The notes under the pieces: model-generated | The model's database searches: none | Seen by the model: only the letters and a program-made list of their open reading frames with translations | Told to the model about the DNA's origin: nothing | Source: Clostridiales bacterium | GTDB lineage: Bacteria; Bacillota; Clostridia; UBA1381 | NCBI GenBank assembly: GCA_003453455.1 | Contig: DMLG01000031.1 | Span: 1-8,823, forward strand | Length of the DNA: 8,823 nucleotides | Direction of reading: 5' to 3' | Position numbers and translations under genes: made by a program | Shown: one piece after another, positions 1 through 6,357 of the stretch | How the letters are laid out: every line of letters starts with the position of its first letter | Position numbering within the stretch: the stretch's first letter is position 1

Positions 1-473
1 GCTTAGCAGTCCACGCAAGAACGAAAGAGCAGCTTTATTCGGGAAAAGCCGACCTTTTTGCCATAAAAGAAGTTAAATCCGCCGTGAAAATCCCCGTTAT
101 AGGAAATGGCGATATTTTCACAGCAGAAGATGCAAAAAATATGCTTGATATAACAGGCTGTGACGGGATTATGATAGGTCGGGGAGCACTTGGAAATCCG
201 TTCATTTTCAGGCAAGTGCGTGAGCTTTTGGAAAATGGTGCCGTAGCATATTACCCCACCGCAAAAGATAAACTCAAAACTGCGCTTTCTCACGCAAATA
301 TGCTCTGCTCCGATAAAGGTGAGCATATCGGTGTATTGGAGGCGCGAAAGCATATAGCCTGGTATTTAAAGGGTATAAAAAACGCAAATAATCTGAAAAC
401 TCGTGTTTTTATGGCAACATCTCTTGCGGAAATTACCGAAATATTAGAAGGTGCGATACTATCCTGCGAATAG
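1..473 (+). CDS. dusB: tRNA-dihydrouridine synthase, DusB-like (3' part only)
   Basis: The gene enters from the left edge; the reading frame starts at base 3 and about 156 C-terminal residues are visible. Dus enzymes are FMN- and NADPH-dependent and reduce specific uridines of tRNA to dihydrouridine in the cytosol. The visible part opens with LAVHARTKEQLYSGKAD, then IPVIGNGDIF and GIMIGRGALGNPFIF. These match the second half of the TIM barrel, including the phosphate/FMN-binding NGDI and GRGALGNPF segments. The remainder is the helical C-terminal tRNA-binding domain. The ATG at 84 is internal to the barrel and is not the start. The catalytic Cys lies upstream of the window. The stop codon (471-473) falls inside a terminator stem, so this is the last gene of its transcript. 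The family is clear; the DusB subtype is inferred from the motif style. Confidence 0.93.
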   Translation, partial: LAVHARTKEQLYSGKADLFAIKEVKSAVKIPVIGNGDIFTAEDAKNMLDITGCDGIMIGRGALGNPFIFRQVRELLENGAVAYYPTAKDKLKTALSHANMLCSDKGEHIGVLEARKHIAWYLKGIKNANNLKTRVFMATSLAEITEILEGAILSCE

Positions 474-490
474 TGTCGCACACTTTTTTT
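451..490 (+). terminator. Rho-independent terminator overlapping the dus stop codon
   Basis: GTGCGATACTA (451-461) pairs with TAGTGTCGCAC (471-481), giving 11 bp with one G-T wobble and a 9-nt loop. A run of seven T (484-490) follows. The left arm encodes the last dus codons and the right arm begins with the TAG stop, so the gene ends inside its own terminator. Confidence 0.9.
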
Positions 491-499
491 ATTTTGGAC

Positions 500-528
500 T
501 TGATTATCTCCTTTATAAATGGTATAAT
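500..528 (+). promoter_or_regulatory. Sigma-A type promoter for the L,D-transpeptidase gene
   Basis: There is a perfect -10 box, TATAAT (523-528), with TTGATT (500-505, 4 of 6 to consensus) 17 nt upstream. Transcription would start near 535, a few bases before the AGGAGG ribosome binding site at 541-546, giving a very short leader. The promoter lies just after the dus terminator, so the gene is an independent unit. Confidence 0.75.
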
Positions 529-551
529 TTTCCTGTTTTTAGGAGGAGTAT

Positions 552-1472
552 ATGAAAAAAATTATTTTTTCCCTGATTTTTATACTTTTGATACAAACCG
601 CTGTTTTTGCAGAGGGTGAGGAAATACAAGAAACTACCGAAAATACTGAAATAGTTGAAGAAGAAATACTGAAAGATGATAACAGCATAAATCTTGTAAA
701 TATCTATGTTTTCGGAAAGGGAGTTGACCTTTCATCCTTCCCCGTTTTTGAGGGAGAAACGCTTATGCTGCCTATAAAGGAGCTTCTATCCTATCTCGGT
801 GCAAATGATTTTTCAGTTGACAGCGAAAATCAGATTACCATAACCTATGGCAAAAATATTGTTGCTATGCATTTAGGAAAAACAAGTGCAAGTTTAAATC
901 ATAAAGATGAAGAGCTTCCGGCGGCACCTTTTTTGCTCGGTGATATAGTGTATGCCCCTTGTGAAATAGTCTTAAAAAGCCTTGGGTTTACCTTTAAATC
1001 AGATACAGACGGTAATATGATGTCGGTATATGCTGATTTACCCGAAAATGAGCTTGATTCGGAAAAGTCGGTAAACAGCATGGACTTGCCCTCCGACACA
1101 CCATACCTCGTATGGGTAAATAAGTCAAAATATACAGTTTATGTTTTTCTTGGAAAAGATAAAAATTGGCGGGAGGTTTACTCCTGTAAATGCTCGATAG
1201 GCGCTCCCGACTCACCTACCGTGACGGGTGTATTTAAGTACATATCAAAAGAGAGCAGATGGACATATGACAATTTTTATGTAGGACCAATAATGCGGTT
1301 TCACGGCGGCTATGCCATACATTCAACACTTTTGAAATTTGACGGAAGTGATTATAATAACGCAGTCGGCGTCAAAAATTCGCACGGCTGCGTGCGTGTC
1401 CGCCCTGCGGAGCTTGACTGGCTCATATCATATGTGCCGCTTAAAACAACGATTTATGTTAGTGAAAACTGA
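552..1472 (+). CDS. Secreted L,D-transpeptidase (YkuD fold) with a stalk-like N-terminal domain
   Basis: This 306-residue protein probably forms 3-3 (L,D) peptidoglycan cross-links or attaches proteins to the wall, outside the membrane. Residues 1-20 are a signal peptide (two Lys, a hydrophobic core, then VFA before EGEE). Residues 21-45 are an acidic linker. Residues 46-162 resemble the copper-amine-oxidase-like stalk domain: two repeats of LPIKELLSYLGA...FSVD and VYAPCEIVLKSLGFTFKSD type, with the matching IVAMHLGK strand. Residues 184-304 are the YkuD catalytic domain with FHGGYAIHS (H251, H257) and SHGCVRV (H278, C280 nucleophile, R282). All catalytic residues are present. The start is set by AGGAGG 5 nt upstream. 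The gene is flanked by its own promoter and terminator. The catalytic class is secure; the exact substrate is not visible. Confidence 0.92.
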   Translation: MKKIIFSLIFILLIQTAVFAEGEEIQETTENTEIVEEEILKDDNSINLVNIYVFGKGVDLSSFPVFEGETLMLPIKELLSYLGANDFSVDSENQITITYGKNIVAMHLGKTSASLNHKDEELPAAPFLLGDIVYAPCEIVLKSLGFTFKSDTDGNMMSVYADLPENELDSEKSVNSMDLPSDTPYLVWVNKSKYTVYVFLGKDKNWREVYSCKCSIGAPDSPTVTGVFKYISKESRWTYDNFYVGPIMRFHGGYAIHSTLLKFDGSDYNNAVGVKNSHGCVRVRPAELDWLISYVPLKTTIYVSEN

Positions 1473-1480
1473 TTTGGTTT

Positions 1481-1518
1481 AAAAGCAGCTGCTTATGTCG
1501 CAACTGCTTTTTTGTTTT
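1481..1518 (+). terminator. Terminator of the L,D-transpeptidase gene
   Basis: AAAAGCAGCTGC (1481-1492) pairs with GCAACTGCTTTT (1500-1511), with one C-A mismatch and a 7-nt loop. The T-rich tract runs to 1518, interrupted by one G. The left edge of the repeat element begins within this tail. Confidence 0.88.
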
Positions 1519-1690
1519 ATATCTACTTTTCAATATTGAAATTATATGTACTTTGCCTTTGGTGCAAAGTATCAAAAGGCGCATAAAGGGGATTCCGCAA
1601 GGGGACGAAAGTCCCCTTTGGTCGTTTTAAGGGGTTTGGGGGAAATCGAATCCCCCAACGCTTTTGCTACTTTTGGCGCACAAAAGTAGG
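1516..1690. repeat. Structured intergenic repeat, copy 1 (about 175 bp)
   Basis: Non-coding. It shares TTTATATCTACTTTTCA at its left edge, TATATGTACTTTGCC inside, and CGCTTTTGCTACTTTT near its right edge with 6358-6727. It folds into successive hairpins: H1 palindrome 1528-1541; H2 TACTTTGC/GCAAAGTA (1549-1556 with 1564-1571); H3 AAGGGGAC/GTCCCCTT around a GAAA loop (1599-1618); H4 TTGGGGGA/TCCCCCAA (1636-1643 with 1651-1658); H5 CTACTTTTG/CAAAAGTAG (1667-1675 with 1681-1689). Outer ends CTACTTTT (1523-1530) and AAAAGTAG (1682-1689) are inverted repeats. No open frame with a ribosome binding site is present. It is a dispersed palindromic or MITE-like element of unknown function; transcription and orientation are unknown. 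Confidence 0.85.
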
Positions 1691-1730
1691 AAGAATTTTG
1701 GTTAAAACCCTCGCAAAAAATCTTTTATTA

Positions 1731-1739
1731 TGGTATATT
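1731..1739 (+). promoter_or_regulatory. Possible extended -10 promoter for the 50-residue peptide gene
   Basis: TGG-TATATT (1731-1739) fits an extended -10 box. No convincing -35 box lies at the right distance. It is placed after repeat copy 1 and about 50 nt before the leader hairpin. This is a weak call by position and composition. Confidence 0.35.
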
Positions 1740-1789
1740 TATACTGCCAAATAAATTAAACAATTAAATATGGGATATTTTCGTTTTTT

Positions 1790-1818
1790 ATGCGTCAGCT
1801 TCGGTTGGCGCATTTTTT
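1790..1818 (+). promoter_or_regulatory. Terminator-like hairpin (possible attenuator) in the leader of the peptide gene
   Basis: ATGCGTCAGC (1790-1799) pairs with GTTGGCGCAT (1804-1813) around a UUCG loop: 10 bp with two G-T wobbles and the C(UUCG)G closure known to be very stable. A run of six T (1813-1818) follows directly. This is a full intrinsic-terminator signature on the plus strand only, ending 19 nt before the start codon at 1838 and just before its AGGAGG site. It would terminate most transcripts entering the gene unless read through or overridden. No clear competing anti-terminator pairing was found. It could instead end transcription from the repeat region. Confidence 0.7.
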
Positions 1819-1837
1819 AATTTTAGGAGGAAAAGCA

Positions 1838-1990
1838 ATGAAAAAGTATATAAAACCACAGATTGAAACAAGCGAATTTGAAGTTTCGGACATTATAACA
1901 GTAAGCGGCGATGTTTTTGAAGGACTTGCAGACCTTGACAAGTCGGAATCAGCAGATTTTAACCGCCTTATTGCAAAGGAAATCTGGTAA
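1838..1990 (+). CDS. Small acidic protein of unknown function (50 residues)
   Basis: The start is ATG 1838, with AGGAGG (1825-1830) 7 nt upstream. An in-frame ATG at 1790 lies in the leader hairpin, has no ribosome site and is rejected. The protein begins MKKYIKPQIE, continues with SEFEVSDIITVSGD and ends ADFNRLIAKEIW. It has 11 acidic and 6 basic residues, no Cys, no signal peptide and no membrane segment. The KKYxKPxIE...F...DIIT start resembles many short hypothetical proteins I associate with gut Clostridia; I know no function for them. That this is a real gene is supported by its ribosome site, its flanking terminator and a second fragment at 6316-6356. That fragment encodes the same C-terminus, and three of its four base differences are silent. 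A peptide precursor, signal or regulator are all possible; none is shown. Confidence 0.75.
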   Translation: MKKYIKPQIETSEFEVSDIITVSGDVFEGLADLDKSESADFNRLIAKEIW

Positions 1991-2003
1991 ATCATTCCCA
2001 TAC

Positions 2004-2033
2004 AAAAAAGCCTTCTATATAGAAGGCTTTTTT
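2004..2033. terminator. Bidirectional terminator between the peptide gene and potD
   Basis: This is a perfect 30-nt palindrome: six A, GCCTTCTAT, its complement ATAGAAGGC, then six T. It serves the plus-strand peptide gene (stop 1988-1990) and the minus-strand pot operon (potD stop 2036-2038), which converge here. Confidence 0.92.
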
Positions 2034-2035
2034 AA

Positions 2036-3289
2036 TTAAAACACATCTTTTTTCTTTTTTACTGCGCGTCTTACCAAAATCAGAATTGATAAGAGTATGC
2101 AGGAAAGCATAAATATCGGTACAACCCACTTATTTTTCGTGCTGTCCTCTGTCGATTTCATTTCAGTCCACAAATCCTGCATAAGGCGATTTGCCTCGTC
2201 CGACATATTAACAAAAACAGTTGTATGATTTTCAAGATACTCATCGTCAAGATACGAAATTCCGTCCTCTTTCACCTCATCATCAAGCATCTCAAATGCT
2301 GCCTCATTTGGCGTTGAATAGCCGATATATGAAGTCGTTGCATATGCAATATCAGGCTCTAACATAAAGTTTATATAAAGCTCTGCCGCCTCTTTATTCT
2401 GTGCGCATGTTGGTATGCACATAGCGTCAAAAAACAGGTTTGTTCCGCTTTTCGGAATAACAAAGCTCAAATGGTCATACTCGTCCATTAAAGTTACCGC
2501 ATCGCCTGCGTAATATGGTGCTAAAACGGCCTCGCCTGCGCCCATTTTATCAAAAATCTCGTCCATTACATAGGACTGCACAAGCGGTTTTTGCTCCTTT
2601 AACTTTTCTGCCGCCGCCTTAATTTCACGCGGATTTTCGGTATTCATTGAATATCCCAAAAGAGTCTCCGCGATGGCAAACGCATCCCGTGGATTATCGA
2701 ACATAAGTATGCTGTCGGCATAGTCCTCATTCCACAAAATATCCCAGTCAATATCCTCCTCGGGCATATCTATTGCGGTATTATCGTAAATAATTCCGAC
2801 CGTTCCCCATGTGTACGGCACGGAATACTGATTACCCTTGTCATAATCCTTATCACGGAACTTATCCATAATGTTCTCAAAGTTCGGGATATTTGCAAAA
2901 TTCAGCTTTTGGAGCATTCCCTCTTTAATCATTCGCGAAATCATATAATCGGAAGGAATTATAACATCATAGCTTGCACCGCCGCCCTTTAATTTTGCAT
3001 AAAGCTCCTCGTTTGTAGCATAAGTTGAATAATTAACCTGAATACCCGTAAGCTTTGTAAACTCTGAATTCACATCCAAAAGCCCGTCGCTGCCGTCTGA
3101 AATATATTCGCCCCAGTTATAGACATTGATAGACATGCCTTTATCCTTAAAACGCTCATAAAATTCAGGGTTTTCTATCGTAAGCGTCTGCTCTTCCTCT
3201 TCCTCATCTTCATTTATGTGTTGAAGCCGGCAGGCAGACAGCGAAAAAATCATCGATACCAAAACCAAAAAATATATTATTTTTTTCAT
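2036..3289 (-). CDS. potD: Spermidine/putrescine-binding lipoprotein PotD with an extra C-terminal membrane anchor
   Basis: This is the polyamine-capturing component of the importer encoded upstream, on the outer face of the membrane. At 417 residues it is longer than the usual 350 or so. Residues 1-20 are a lipoprotein signal with lipobox LSAC (C20), followed by an acidic stretch (EDEEEEEQ). The fold follows with PotD hallmarks: INVYNWGEYIS (54-64), SYDVIIPSDYMI (106-117), YTWGTVGIIYD (159-169), and NLFFDAMCIP (284-293), where Asp288 fits the conserved ligand-binding Asp and Phe286 stands where E. coli PotD has Trp255. Residues 388-406 form a hydrophobic helix followed by RRAVKKKK, predicted to end inside the cell. 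The ATG overlaps the potC stop by 4 nt, with AAGGAG upstream. It is last in the operon. Ligand preference cannot be read from sequence. Confidence 0.93.
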   Translation of the reverse strand: MKKIIYFLVLVSMIFSLSACRLQHINEDEEEEEQTLTIENPEFYERFKDKGMSINVYNWGEYISDGSDGLLDVNSEFTKLTGIQVNYSTYATNEELYAKLKGGGASYDVIIPSDYMISRMIKEGMLQKLNFANIPNFENIMDKFRDKDYDKGNQYSVPYTWGTVGIIYDNTAIDMPEEDIDWDILWNEDYADSILMFDNPRDAFAIAETLLGYSMNTENPREIKAAAEKLKEQKPLVQSYVMDEIFDKMGAGEAVLAPYYAGDAVTLMDEYDHLSFVIPKSGTNLFFDAMCIPTCAQNKEAAELYINFMLEPDIAYATTSYIGYSTPNEAAFEMLDDEVKEDGISYLDDEYLENHTTVFVNMSDEANRLMQDLWTEMKSTEDSTKNKWVVPIFMLSCILLSILILVRRAVKKKKDVF

Positions 3290-4077
3290 ACCGTCATCTC
3301 CTTCTCGCTCTTTTTGTCTATTATGTTTTTGAGAAGAAGTACCACGACAACTACTGCAAAAATGATTGTGGAAAGTGCGTTTATCTCAGGACTTACCTTA
3401 CGCCTTGTCATTGAATAAATCGTAATAGGCAAGGTCTGTGATGTTGCGCCTGATGTGAAATAGCTTATTACGAAATCGTCAAGCGAAAAGGTAAAGCTCA
3501 TCAAAAATCCCGATACAATACCGGGCATTATTTCAGGCAAAACCACCTTGAAGAATGCAGATATCGGATTTGCGCCTAAATCTTGCGCCGCCTCGTAAAT
3601 ATTCGGGTTCATTTGCCTGAACTTCGGCATAACATTGAGTATCACATACGGTACATCAAAGGTTATGTGCGCAATCAAAAGCGTGCCAAATCCAAAGCTG
3701 AAATTCATTCTTGCCGCAAAAAACACAAAAAGCAGCATAAGCGATACACCCGTTACAATTTCAGGGTTTATTATCGGGATATTGTTGACATTTAAAGCAA
3801 GTGCTTTCGGTAATTTCTTCATATTGTTTATGCCTATTGCAGCGACCGTTCCCAAAATTGTCGATAAAATTGACGCAAGAACCGAAATAATAATAGTGTT
3901 TCTGAAAGATGTCAATATAAGCTCGTTATGGAAAAGCTTTATATACCAGTCAAAGGTAAACCCTTCAAAAACGCTCCTGCTTTTTGTAGTGTTAAATGAA
4001 AACACAATAAGCACGAAAATCGGCAGATAGAAAAACAGCAGAAGGAGCGACATATAAATTTTAGAAATCTTTTTCAT
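3286..4077 (-). CDS. potC: Polyamine ABC transporter permease PotC
   Basis: This 263-residue inner-membrane protein forms the import channel together with PotB. It has about six hydrophobic segments (roughly 8-28, 62-84, 104-124, 130-150, 184-204, 234-252). The cytoplasmic coupling loop [20 protein letters not shown] (162-181) is the EAA motif that contacts the ATPase. The N-terminal YLPIFVLIVFSFN and the FSLDDFVISYFTSG segment (197-210) are typical of PotC rather than PotB. It starts at ATG 4077 with AGGAGGGA upstream, 12 nt after potB. It ends in a 4-nt ATGA overlap with potD, which suggests translational coupling. Confidence 0.94.
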   Translation of the reverse strand: MKKISKIYMSLLLLFFYLPIFVLIVFSFNTTKSRSVFEGFTFDWYIKLFHNELILTSFRNTIIISVLASILSTILGTVAAIGINNMKKLPKALALNVNNIPIINPEIVTGVSLMLLFVFFAARMNFSFGFGTLLIAHITFDVPYVILNVMPKFRQMNPNIYEAAQDLGANPISAFFKVVLPEIMPGIVSGFLMSFTFSLDDFVISYFTSGATSQTLPITIYSMTRRKVSPEINALSTIIFAVVVVVLLLKNIIDKKSEKEMTV

Positions 4078-4089
4078 AATCTGTCCCTC

Positions 4090-4902
4090 CTATATAAGAA
4101 CTCTGTCTTCGTCATCGCTGTCAAACTGGTTCATTATTGTCATAATCAGAAGGACAATAACCATTAAGACAAGCGAAATACCTGCACCCAGATTAGGGTT
4201 ATAGGAGTTACCTAAAAACTGCATTTCAATAAGGTCACCGATTAAGAGATTGCTTCCTCCGCCTAACATTCGCGAAATTATAAATGTACTTATAGCGGGT
4301 ACAAAAACCATTGTTATCCCCGACATAACTCCGGGAAGGCTCAAAGGAAATACCACTTTAAACAGCACTTTTCGGCTATTTGCGCCCAAATCCTGCGCCG
4401 CCTCCAAAAGCATTTTATCAATTTTTACTATAACTGAATAAAGAGGCAGTATCATATACGGTAAATAGTTATAAACCATTCCCAAAACAACTGCACCTTG
4501 TGTATTTAGCAGCTTATAAGGTCCAAGTCCGACGAGCCCCAAAGCCCTGTTTATAATTCCGTTATTGCCCAAAAGCGTCATCCATGCATAAGTACGCAGA
4601 AGAAAATTCATCCACATAGGCAGCATTACAATCATAATAAGGGTACTTTGATGTTTTTTATCCATAGTCCCCAAAATAAATGCGGCAGGATATGCAATTA
4701 CAAGGCAAATAACCGTCGCAATTGCCGCAAGCCAGATTGAGCGCACAAAAATGTTCGTATATTGTGCAACATTTGCAATATAATCAAGTGTGAAATTACC
4801 GTTGCCGTCGGTGAATGCAAAATACGCCACCATTGCAAGCGGAACGACAATAAAAACCGCCATCCATAAAATGTACGGAGCAGAAATCAACTTTTTTCTC
4901 AT
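4090..4902 (-). CDS. potB: Polyamine ABC transporter permease PotB
   Basis: This 270-residue membrane permease is the partner of PotC. The N-terminus ([20 protein letters not shown]) is the usual PotB first helix, followed by about five more hydrophobic segments, the last at 241-257. The EAA coupling loop [20 protein letters not shown] lies at 167-186. The C-terminal tail is short and acidic ([10 protein letters not shown]). The ATG overlaps the potA stop (ATGA) and its ribosome site (GGAGG) lies in the last potA codons. Length and motif order are normal for the family. Confidence 0.94.
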   Translation of the reverse strand: MRKKLISAPYILWMAVFIVVPLAMVAYFAFTDGNGNFTLDYIANVAQYTNIFVRSIWLAAIATVICLVIAYPAAFILGTMDKKHQSTLIMIVMLPMWMNFLLRTYAWMTLLGNNGIINRALGLVGLGPYKLLNTQGAVVLGMVYNYLPYMILPLYSVIVKIDKMLLEAAQDLGANSRKVLFKVVFPLSLPGVMSGITMVFVPAISTFIISRMLGGGSNLLIGDLIEMQFLGNSYNPNLGAGISLVLMVIVLLIMTIMNQFDSDDEDRVLI

Positions 4903-5945
4903 TTCCTTTCCTCCATTTTCCGCATGATATGGATATCGTATGGGTCAAAGGAAATACCGACTGTTGAACCGACTTCCGCCGCCTTTGTCGAGTGAACAAG
5001 CCAGGAAAAATCATAGGCTTCAATCACCATTTCATAATGCACGCCCTTAAATGTTACCGACTCCACAATGCCTGCAATTTTCGCATTTTCTGCATCAACT
5101 ATCTTGATGTCCTCAGGTCTTATTACCACATCAACAGGCGTATTCTCGCCAAAACCTCTGTCCACGCACTCAAATTCGCTTCCAAAAATTTCGACAAGCA
5201 AATCCTTTTTCATTATTCCGTCTAAAATATTGCTTTCACCGATAAAGTCTGCAACAAACGCGTTTATCGGCTCATTATATATATCGACAGGAGAGCCTAT
5301 CTGCTGGATATCGCCCTTGTTCATAACGACTACCGTGTCGCTCATAGTTAAGGCTTCCTCCTGGTCGTGTGTTACATAAATAAAGGTTATTTCAAGTCTC
5401 TGCTGTATTGCTTTAAGCTCTGTCTGCATTTCCTTTCGGAGCTTTAAATCGAGTGCGCCCAAAGGCTCGTCCAAAAGTAGCACCTTTGGCTGATTTACTA
5501 ATGCGCGCGCTATTGCAACACGCTGCTGCTGACCGCCTGATAAGCTGTTTATGCTTCTTTTTTCATAGCCTTTTAAGTTTACAAGCTCTAACATTTCCTT
5601 TGCACGCTTTTGTATTTCCTTTTCAGGCATCTTCTTAATCCTTAGTCCAAATGCCACATTGTCGTACACATTAAGATGCGGGAAAAGCGCATACCTTTGG
5701 AAAACCGTGTTTACATTTCGCTTGTAGGCAGGAAGATTGTTTATTTCCTTTCCCTCAAAACTTACTGTTCCGCTGTCAGGCGTCAAAAATCCGCCTATAA
5801 TACGCAGAGTTGTTGTTTTTCCGCAGCCTGACGGTCCTAAAAGTGTGACAAATTCCTTGTCCTTAATATCAAGATTGATATTATTCAGAATTGTCTCCCC
5901 GTCAAACTCCACATTGATGTTCCTCAAACTGATTAGATTTTGCAT
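4899..5945 (-). CDS. potA: Polyamine ABC transporter ATP-binding protein PotA
   Basis: This 348-residue cytoplasmic ATPase powers the PotB/PotC importer. The nucleotide-binding domain is complete: Walker A GPSGCGKT (37-44), Q-loop Q83, signature LSGGQ (135-139), Walker B VLLLDEP (155-161) and H-loop H193 in VTHDQEEA. Residues from about 235 form the TOBE-type regulatory region, with VVIRPEDI (273-280) and a final beta segment near 330-342. The start is ATG 5945, preceded by GGGGGT 7 nt upstream, a less canonical ribosome site than those of the downstream genes. It is first in the pot operon. An 88-nt gap separates it from the upstream Xre gene on the same strand. Confidence 0.95.
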   Translation of the reverse strand: MQNLISLRNINVEFDGETILNNINLDIKDKEFVTLLGPSGCGKTTTLRIIGGFLTPDSGTVSFEGKEINNLPAYKRNVNTVFQRYALFPHLNVYDNVAFGLRIKKMPEKEIQKRAKEMLELVNLKGYEKRSINSLSGGQQQRVAIARALVNQPKVLLLDEPLGALDLKLRKEMQTELKAIQQRLEITFIYVTHDQEEALTMSDTVVVMNKGDIQQIGSPVDIYNEPINAFVADFIGESNILDGIMKKDLLVEIFGSEFECVDRGFGENTPVDVVIRPEDIKIVDAENAKIAGIVESVTFKGVHYEMVIEAYDFSWLVHSTKAAEVGSTVGISFDPYDIHIMRKMEERK

Positions 5946-5967
5946 CTATCTACCCCCAATACATAAT

Positions 5968-5997
5968 AATATAGCCTATATTTTAAAGTAAAACCAA
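5968..5997 (-). promoter_or_regulatory. Possible potA promoter with an overlapping dyad
   Basis: On the minus strand TTGGTT (5997-5992) and TATATT (5973-5968) are 18 nt apart. This gives a start site about 15-20 nt before potA. The -10 box lies in a perfect 15-nt dyad, AATATAGCCTATATT (5968-5982, 7+1+7), which could be an operator. It is unlike the operator-like sites upstream of the Xre gene. Both boxes are imperfect, and the sequence is AT-rich, so the call is tentative. Confidence 0.35.
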
Positions 5998-6033
5998 CAA
6001 AAAATCAACAGTTTTAAAGAAATTTTGCAATTT

Positions 6034-6228
6034 TTATTTTTTATCTGTCAATCCAAGTATATAATCGGTTGAAACTTTATAATATTTAGCCAGTTTTATA
6101 AGCACATCAACAGGAAGCTGCCTTTGCCCGTTTTCATATTGTGAATAAGTGTTTTGTTTAATGTGTAGAAAATCTGCAAGCTCCTTCTGTTTTAAATCGC
6201 TGTCCTCACGCAAATCTCGCAATCTCAT
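6034..6228 (-). CDS. Small Xre-family helix-turn-helix regulator (64 residues)
   Basis: The protein is almost entirely one DNA-binding domain. The helix-turn-helix runs LKQKELADFLHIKQNTYSQYENG (residues 12-34), followed by the supporting helices DVLIKLAKYYKVSTDYILGLTD. There is no sensor or cupin domain, unlike the longer HTH-cupin regulators often found next to polyamine genes. The start is ATG 6228 with GGGGGAG upstream. It has its own promoter (TATAAT 6256-6251), and two related operator-like sites lie in and beside that promoter, so it probably represses itself. It lies 88 nt upstream of potA on the same strand with no clear terminator between, so read-through into pot is possible; regulation of pot is only inferred. 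Confidence 0.9.
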   Translation of the reverse strand: MRLRDLREDSDLKQKELADFLHIKQNTYSQYENGQRQLPVDVLIKLAKYYKVSTDYILGLTDKK

Positions 6229-6250
6229 ATAACTCCCCCTTTACGGAAAA

Positions 6251-6278
6251 ATTATATATTATCTCACATTGATGACAT
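6251..6278 (-). promoter_or_regulatory. Promoter of the Xre regulator
   Basis: On the minus strand there is a perfect -10 TATAAT (6256-6251), with ATGTCA (6278-6273, 4 of 6 to consensus) 16 nt upstream. The first operator-like site covers the -35 box and most of the spacer. Confidence 0.65.
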
Positions 6279-6297
6279 ATATCTCATATTGTGATAT
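6260..6297. promoter_or_regulatory. Two operator-like sites upstream of the Xre regulator
   Basis: Two similar 18-20 nt sequences lie side by side: TATCTCACATTGATGACATA (6260-6279) and ATATCTCATATTGTGATAT (6279-6297). Read in the same direction they share TATCTCA(C/T)ATTG and TGA(C/T)AT. Each is an imperfect dyad; the second fits ATATCnCAnnnTGnGATAT. The size, spacing and overlap with the promoter fit binding of a dimeric Xre repressor to its own control region. Confidence 0.6.
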
Positions 6298-6315
6298 TAT
6301 TGCTCATAAATATAA

Positions 6316-6356
6316 CAGAAGATTTTAACCGCCTTATTGCAAAAGAAATTTGGTAG
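6316..6356 (+). pseudogene. Remnant of the 3' end of a second copy of the small acidic peptide gene
   Basis: The bases encode EDFNRLIAKEIW and a stop, against ADFNRLIAKEIW at the end of the gene at 1838-1990. Over about 41 bases four differ: one changes Ala to Glu, and AAA/AAG, ATT/ATC and TAG/TAA are silent. Similarity stops sharply on the left at 6316, where the control region of the minus-strand Xre gene begins. The first 37 or so codons, the ribosome site and the leader hairpin are all missing. Repeat copy 2 begins within a few bases of the stop codon. It is not expected to be expressed. Confidence 0.8.
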
Positions 6357-6357
6357 G

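Noticed and set aside
494..499. TTGGAC as the -35 box of the L,D-transpeptidase promoter
   Set aside because: It is 23 nt from TATAAT, too far; TTGATT at 500-505 gives the standard 17-nt spacer.
1516..1690. CRISPR array or tRNA cluster
   Set aside because: There are no regularly spaced identical repeats with unique spacers and no tRNA cloverleaf; the structure is a series of different hairpins.
1790..1837. Longer 66-residue version of the small peptide starting at ATG 1790
   Set aside because: That ATG is the base of the terminator-like hairpin and has no ribosome site, while ATG 1838 has AGGAGG at ideal spacing and gives an MKKY start.
3583..4030. Plus-strand open frames opposite potC (and similar ones opposite potA, potB, alr)
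   Set aside because: They lie wholly antisense to well-supported conserved genes and lack ribosome sites; they are shadows.
5946..6033. Riboswitch ahead of the pot operon
   Set aside because: The 88-nt gap is AT-rich with one small dyad at the promoter and no terminator or conserved aptamer-like structure that I can see.
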